Shown piece after piece: positions 59,221-64,000 of a DNA stretch of 64,000 nt. The stretch comes from Heracleum sosnowskyi (Eukaryota > Streptophyta > Magnoliopsida > Apiales > Apiaceae), in assembly GCA_030848705.1 (NCBI GenBank), contig CM061244.1, positions 47,781,190-47,845,189 of the forward strand, read 5' to 3'. The notes beneath the pieces are model-generated. The model did not search any database. It had not been told where the DNA came from and saw nothing but the letters and a program-made list of their open reading frames with translations. Every line of letters starts with the position of its first letter. The first letter of the stretch is position 1. Position numbers and translations under genes: made by a program.

Positions 59221-59240
59221 TTTGGTTTTATTGTGTGCAG
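58000..59240 (+). other. Predicted gag-pol intron of D
   Basis: Donor AACCAG|GTAACA follows gag codon 418 in phase 0. Acceptor TTATTGTGTGCAG|GG has a T-rich tract and falls on a pol codon boundary. The length of 1241 is 2 modulo 3. The spliced frame would encode Gag(1-418) joined to protease, integrase and RT/RNase H, about 1527 residues. Unspliced RNA encodes full Gag. Confidence 0.6.
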
Positions 59241-62200
59241 GGAGACAAAAGGAATCTTTGGTACTTGGATAGTGGTTGTTCAAGACACATGACTGGTGAT
59301 TCTACCCTGCTCACAGAGTTTCAGGAAAGAGCTGGCCCTTGTATTGCTTTTGGAGATGACAGCAAAGGCTACACAAAGGGATATGGCTTGATTTCAAAAG
59401 AGAATGTCATCATAGATGAGGTTGCATTGGTGGATGGTCTTAAGCACAACTTGCTTAGTATCAGCCAACTTTGTGACAAAGGATTTTTAGTTACTTTTTC
59501 AAAAGAAGCCTGTGTTGTTTCTAAAGGAGGAAACAACAATGTGGTAATGACTGGATTCAGAAGAGGGAATGTGTACATTGCTGACTTTAGTAGCACAAGT
59601 TCAGACACCATCACTTGTCTTTTCAGCAAGGCAAGCAAGGATGAAAGTTGGTTATGGCACAAGAAGTTATCCCATCTGAATTTCAAGGTTATGAATGATT
59701 TGGTAAGGAAGGATCTTGCTAGAGGAATTCCACAGGTGGAGTTTTCCAAGGATGGTTTGTGTGATGCCTGTCAAAAAGGGAAACAAAAGAAGGCATCATT
59801 CAAAAGCAAGACAGAGTCATCAATTGTCCATCAGCTTGAGTTACTTCATATGGATCTATTTGGCCCTGTAAATGTTATGTCCATCTCAAAGAAGAAATAC
59901 TGTCTTGTGATTGTTGATGATTTTTCTAGATTTACATGGACTTTCTTTTTGCACTCTAAAGATGAGGCAAGTGAAATCATTATCAATCACATCAAGATGG
60001 TAAGCAATCATCCTGATTTCAAAGTAAGAAGGATTAGGAGTGACAATGGGACAGAATTCAAGAATTCAAGCATGAAGGTGTTCTGTGAAGAAAATGGTAT
60101 TTTGCATGAGTTTTCAGCAGCAAGAACACCACAGCAAAATGGTGTAGTTGAAAGGAAAAACAGAACACTTATTGAAGCTGCAAGGACAATGCTAGATGAA
60201 TCAAAGTTACCTACATATTTTTGGGCTGAGGCAGTTAACACAGCTTGCTTTACTCAAAATATTTCTTTGATTAATCAGGCCAAAGGAATGACCCCTTATC
60301 AGTTACTCAAAAGAAAGAAGCCACTATTAGATTTTCTTCATGTCTTTGGATGCAAGTGCTTTGTTCTGAGAAGTCAAGCTGAGCATTTGGGGAAATTTGA
60401 AGCAAAGGCAGATGAAGCAATATTTGTGGGATATGCAGCAGGGAAAGCTTACAGAATCGTTAATCTCAGAATCAACATTGTTATGGAATCTATACATGTT
60501 GTTTTTGATGATCTCAAAATACAAGGTCTCTGTGATGAAGGTTTCCATGAAAGTCTCTCTTTTGAGAATGAGGAAGGAGAACAAGTGAATCATGATAAGG
60601 CTACTGAGAAACAGCCTAAAGTTGTTGTATCTAGCACAGATGAAAGCAGCAGTGAAGATGAAGTTGCTGCATTAAGGTTAAAAAGGATAGCAGCTAGCCG
60701 ACCAAATGGTCATTTCGTTGACAGTCATGGTGGTGAATTCGTTGACAGTCAAAATGAGCGTTTCGTTGACAGCCAAAACGGTCATACCGTTGATAGTCAT
60801 AGGAATGCTTCTAGAAGTGATCAATTAGGGACAACAAACTCAGGGGGAGTTTCTCAAGGACAAATATCCAATCAAGGCAATCATGATCATGAAGCTACGT
60901 CTTCAAGAGCAAATCTACCTCCCTCACGGAAATGGACAAAAGATCATCCCTTTGAACTTATTATAGGTGATGCCTCTTCAAAAGTCCAAACTAGAAGAGC
61001 AACTCAAGAAGAATGTCTATATAGCAGCTTTCTGTCTCAAGATGAGCCAAAGAAAGTTGAGGATGCACTTCTAGATCCAGATTGGGTTTTGGCTATGCAA
61101 GAAGAGCTAAACCAATTTGAAAGGAACAATGTTTGGAAGCTGGTGCCCAAGCCTAAAGACAGGAGTGTCATAGGCACAAAATGGGTGTTCAGAAACAAGA
61201 TGGATGAAAATGGCATAGTCACAAGGAACAAAGCAAGACTGGTTGCAAAAGGCTACTCACAGGAAGAAGGAATTGATTTTGATGAAACATTTGCTCCTGT
61301 TGCAAGACTAGAAGCAATAAGGATTTTCCTAGCCTATGCAGCCCATGCCAATTTCAAAGTCTATCAAATGGATGTGAAAAGTGCTTTTCTGAATGGGGAA
61401 TTGGAAGAGGAGGTCTATGTGAGTCAACCTCCTGGTTTTGAAGATGATGATTTTCCTGAATATGTATACTTCCTCCTCAAAGCACTCTATGGTTTGAAAC
61501 AAGCACCTAGAGCCTGGTATGACACACTCTCACAGTTTCTTCTTGAGAATCACTTCACTAGAGGTACTCTAGATAAAACTCTTTTTCATAGGATTGTGAA
61601 TGGCTCTACTATACTTGTTCAAATTTATGTAGATGACATAATCTTTGGGTCTACAGATGTGAAGCTTTGTCAAAAGTTTGCCAAGCTTATGCAAAGTAAA
61701 TATGAAATGAGCATGATGGGAGAATTAACTTACTTTCTTGGTCTTCAAGTGAAGCAAGTTAATGAAGGCATTTTTATTAGTCAAACAAAATACATTCATG
61801 ATTTATTAAAGAAGTTTAACTTAATGGAATGCTCTCCTGCCAAAACTCCCATGCCCACTGCCACCAAACTTGAATTGAATACTAAGGAAAAATCTGTGGA
61901 CATTTCAAGTTACAGAGGCATGGTAGGCTCACTTTTATATTTAACAGCTAGTAGACCTGATATTATGTTTGCTACATGTCTATGTGCTAGATTTCAGGCT
62001 GATCCTAGAGAATCCCATTTAGTTGCTATTAAAAGAATTTTCAGATATCTCAAAGGAACACCAAACCTTGGCATTTGGTACCCTAGAGAATCTGGTTTTG
62101 AACTAATTGGTTATTCAGATGCAGATTATGCAGGATGTAAAATTGACAGGAAAAGCACAACAGGCACCTGTCAATTCTTAGGAAACAAGCTTGTGTCATG

Positions 62201-62570
62201 GTTCAGCAAGAAACAAAACTCAGTTTCCACCTCCACAGCTGAGGCTGAGTATATTGCAGCTGGAAGTTGTTGTGCACAGATTTTATGGATGAAAAATCAA
62301 CTACTTGATTATGGATTAAGAGTTGAGAAAATTCCTATTTTCCGTGACAACACTAGTGCCATTGCCATTACTGAGAATCCAGTGCAGCATTCAAGAACCA
62401 AGCATATTGACATCAAGTACCATTTCATTAGAGAACATGTTATGAATGGTACTGTGGAGTTACATTTTGTTCCAAGTGAACAACAACTTGCAGACATCTT
62501 TACCAAGCCACTTGATGAATCAACATTCTCAAGATTAGTAAGTGAGCTAGGTATGCTAAATTTCTCTTAA
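59241..62570 (+). CDS. pol of Sirevirus D
   Basis: The frame is open from 59199 (no ATG) to 62570; I start at the predicted acceptor. Counting from 59199: protease DSG at 24-26, integrase zinc region (HKKLSH at about 152, C-x2-C at about 188), D,D,E at about 217 (HMDLFGPV), 280 (RSDNGTEF) and 315 (GVVERKN), a linker at about 450-590, [11 protein letters not shown] at about 811, RNase [12 protein letters not shown] at about 1012 and DNTSAIA. The linker contains four family motifs at exact 24-base spacing (60716, 60740, 60764, 60788), read as (F/T)VDS, and a GGGGGAG purine tract (60843-60849). Confidence 0.95.
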   Translation, partial: GDKRNLWYLDSGCSRHMTGDSTLLTEFQERAGPCIAFGDDSKGYTKGYGLISKENVIIDEVALVDGLKHNLLSISQLCDKGFLVTFSKEACVVSKGGNNNVVMTGFRRGNVYIADFSSTSSDTITCLFSKASKDESWLWHKKLSHLNFKVMNDLVRKDLARGIPQVEFSKDGLCDACQKGKQKKASFKSKTESSIVHQLELLHMDLFGPVNVMSISKKKYCLVIVDDFSRFTWTFFLHSKDEASEIIINHIKMVSNHPDFKVRRIRSDNGTEFKNSSMKVFCEENGILHEFSAARTPQQNGVVERKNRTLIEAARTMLDESKLPTYFWAEAVNTACFTQNISLINQAKGMTPYQLLKRKKPLLDFLHVFGCKCFVLRSQAEHLGKFEAKADEAIFVGYAAGKAYRIVNLRINIVMESIHVVFDDLKIQGLCDEGFHESLSFENEEGEQVNHDKATEKQPKVVVSSTDESSSEDEVAALRLKRIAASRPNGHFVDSHGGEFVDSQNERFVDSQNGHTVDSHRNASRSDQLGTTNSGGVSQGQISNQGNHDHEATSSRANLPPSRKWTKDHPFELIIGDASSKVQTRRATQEECLYSSFLSQDEPKKVEDALLDPDWVLAMQEELNQFERNNVWKLVPKPKDRSVIGTKWVFRNKMDENGIVTRNKARLVAKGYSQEEGIDFDETFAPVARLEAIRIFLAYAAHANFKVYQMDVKSAFLNGELEEEVYVSQPPGFEDDDFPEYVYFLLKALYGLKQAPRAWYDTLSQFLLENHFTRGTLDKTLFHRIVNGSTILVQIYVDDIIFGSTDVKLCQKFAKLMQSKYEMSMMGELTYFLGLQVKQVNEGIFISQTKYIHDLLKKFNLMECSPAKTPMPTATKLELNTKEKSVDISSYRGMVGSLLYLTASRPDIMFATCLCARFQADPRESHLVAIKRIFRYLKGTPNLGIWYPRESGFELIGYSDADYAGCKIDRKSTTGTCQFLGNKLVSWFSKKQNSVSTSTAEAEYIAAGSCCAQILWMKNQLLDYGLRVEKIPIFRDNTSAIAITENPVQHSRTKHIDIKYHFIREHVMNGTVELHFVPSEQQLADIFTKPLDESTFSRLVSELGMLNFS

Positions 62571-63110
62571 TTATTTTTGAGATATTTGCAAGTCATAATG
62601 CAGCCAGAAATTTGCTATGTTTTTCTGTGAATGAATTTTCTCAGGAAAAGGTAAAATTTTGTCTAAGTCAAAATTACTATGCCAACGGAATGCACCATTT
62701 CGTTGACAGTCTTAGCAGTTTTCTGGGTGTTTCGTTGATAGCTCTTTTATATCAACGAAACGCAGCTTTATCAACGAAATAAGACGGGACTTTAACCGCC
62801 CAATCCTGATTCGTTGATTTAGCGCTTTTTATCTGAACCGTTGAAATTTGACACGTCTTTTACCACGATCTATGCATACACCCCTGTAAGTATAAATCAT
62901 GGTAATACTTTAAGAGTAACGGTTATATTTTTAAGCCAATCCAGTAATTTACATTTATTATTGGATTCATTTTCTGAGAATTTTTGGGGGAGTATTTAAG
63001 AAATTTTATTTTTATTATTTCTTTTTACCTGTTCTCAAAAATTCCAAAGGCTTTTTCTCTCTTCTTCTCTCTAACAAGCTATTCAGTTCGAAGCTTTCCT
63101 TTAATCAACA
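62571..63110 (+). promoter_or_regulatory. D spacer between pol and aORF: motif cluster and likely aORF promoter
   Basis: Six CGTTGA/TCAACG motifs lie at 62701-62844, with one CCAACGG variant just before. An inverted repeat with 11-base arms spans 62730-62740 and 62750-62760. A purine tract GGGGGAG (62986-62992) is followed at once by TATTTAAG (62993-63000), 111 bases before the aORF ATG, and a pyrimidine patch (63053-63075). The same layout in A supports an internal promoter. Confidence 0.65.
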
Positions 63111-64000
63111 ATGGCACCTATAGTCAAGCTTATGTCTGCTGGAGGGTTCATCTATGAGAAGAACAACTCCATCCCTTTTGTTGTCAAGGAAAACCCGAAC
63201 AGTCTGTTCTTCAAAATGATGGATTTCATGAAGAATTGCAAGTTGAGCTACGCAATGTTTCACTCTACACCACTCTACAATGAGATAATCGAGGAAATTT
63301 GGACCTCATGTGAGTATAGTGGAACACACTGCACACTAAAATTCACTCTTAAAGGTAATGAGTACATAGTTAATTCTGATGTTTTGCAAGCATGTTTACA
63401 TATTCCTGATAATAACTGTGATGCTTTGCCTACTAACACTGAAATAACTACCATGTTAAATTCTATAAACTACTCTTTGCCTACTGATAATCTGGGTAGA
63501 ATAATTAGGAGAGGTTTGGTTAGAGAATACAGTTATTTAGCTGATGCATTCATTAAGGTCTTTTCTGGAAAGATTAGTAATTTTGATGCATTAACTAACT
63601 CTATGTTAATTCTCCTAACCATGCTTCTAAATGATAGATATCACAACTTTAGCACCCAACTTATGTATGAAATTGGTGCTAAGTTGGGTGACAAAGCAAA
63701 TAGGAAGAAAAATATCTATTATGCTAGGTTTCTGATGATGTTGGCTAACCATGTTAGTCCAGCACCATTAGTTATCTCTAACCCTAATGCCAGGTTCGAG
63801 TGCTTTGTGCAAGAAAAGAGAGTATTGACAGACATACTCAGGCTGAACCACAATGGTGATGTTCCAGTGGTGTATCTGCCAATCATTGAGGTAACTACTA
63901 CTATCCCTGTTAGTGTAGCTGTTACTTCTACTGTCTCCTCCAACCTTGTTGCTATGGAGTCTGTAGCTGTGACCCAACAGGCTCCTGCCCCAGCAACTAA
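63111..64000 (+). CDS. Accessory ORF (aORF) of Sirevirus D, N-terminal part
   Basis: Starts MAPIVKLMSAGGFIYEK and is open to the window edge, 296 codons. Nearly identical to the A aORF over the shared part. The visible segment is the N-terminal domain (with FMKNCKLSYAMFHSTPLYNE and a KLGDKANRKKNIYYARF block) followed by the start of a Val/Thr/Pro/Ala-rich linker. No signal peptide. Function unknown. Confidence 0.85.
   Translation, partial: MAPIVKLMSAGGFIYEKNNSIPFVVKENPNSLFFKMMDFMKNCKLSYAMFHSTPLYNEIIEEIWTSCEYSGTHCTLKFTLKGNEYIVNSDVLQACLHIPDNNCDALPTNTEITTMLNSINYSLPTDNLGRIIRRGLVREYSYLADAFIKVFSGKISNFDALTNSMLILLTMLLNDRYHNFSTQLMYEIGAKLGDKANRKKNIYYARFLMMLANHVSPAPLVISNPNARFECFVQEKRVLTDILRLNHNGDVPVVYLPIIEVTTTIPVSVAVTSTVSSNLVAMESVAVTQQAPAPAT

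Larger units (their letters stand above)
55662..64000 (+). mobile_element. Sirevirus (Ty1/copia) copy D, 3' end outside window
   Basis: Same family as A. 5' LTR, PBS, gag, pol, spacer and the start of the aORF are all intact as far as visible, so it is the best candidate here for an active copy of this family. It lies in the gag of gypsy element E. The left flank GTTAT (55657-55661) should be its target duplication; the right copy is outside. Confidence 0.94.

Noticed and set aside
59180..59260. -1 ribosomal frameshifting as the general route to Pol
   Set aside because: Pol is in the -1 frame in all families and the frames overlap in D, but I find no clear slippery heptamer, and in B and C a stop closes the pol frame upstream. 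It remains possible for D alone.

Overview
The window is plant nuclear DNA made entirely of nested LTR retrotransposons; I see no host gene, tRNA, rRNA or CRISPR array. The host is an angiosperm, probably a dicot. The evidence is primer-binding sites complementary to plant initiator Met-tRNA, Ty1/copia pol of the SIRE (Sirevirus) lineage, and Ty3/gypsy chromovirus-like remnants with very long LTRs.

Layout. (1) 1-11088, minus strand: Sirevirus copy A, cut by the left window edge, with gag-pol broken by two frameshifts and two amber stops but a long accessory ORF (aORF) still open. (2) 11089-24193, plus: Sirevirus B, a second family. A sits inside its 5' LTR. Gag and aORF are intact and pol has one frameshift. 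(3) 24194-27636, plus: 3' LTR of gypsy element H, into which B inserted. (4) 27637-40461, minus: gypsy element G, same family as H, with LTRs of about 4.7 kb, a decayed interior, and two solo LTRs (29944-30972, A/D family; 35275-36799, unknown family). (5) 40462-55661, plus: gypsy element E (LTR, PBS, gag start). Its LTR is split by Sirevirus C (40826-54881, minus, TSD CCCTA), a third family with intact gag and pol. (6) 55662-64000, plus: Sirevirus D, same family as A, intact as far as visible, inserted in the gag of E. The inferred nesting is A in B in H in G in E.

The three Sirevirus families share a plan: LTR (1.0-1.4 kb), PBS, gag, pol, a non-coding spacer, a large non-envelope aORF (over 1200 codons), PPT, LTR. 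Two features go beyond standard annotation. First, each family carries its own short CpG-containing motif, repeated in both orientations in the LTR upstream region and again in the spacer before the aORF: TTTCGTTGAY in A/D, TTCGATAGTTTTT in B, GACTWTGCGAYATA in C. In A/D the motif also lies in linker-coding DNA. With the nucleus-compatible aORF beside it, this looks like a self-recognition system (protein plus cognate DNA sites), analogous to the VANC anti-silencing proteins of Arabidopsis VANDAL transposons; that role is inference. Second, all three families have a CAG|GTA donor in mid-gag and a TGCAG|GG acceptor at the start of pol. Both are phase 0 and 1082-1241 nt apart. Removing this intron would fuse the first half of Gag in frame to Pol, while unspliced RNA encodes full Gag with a second zinc knuckle.
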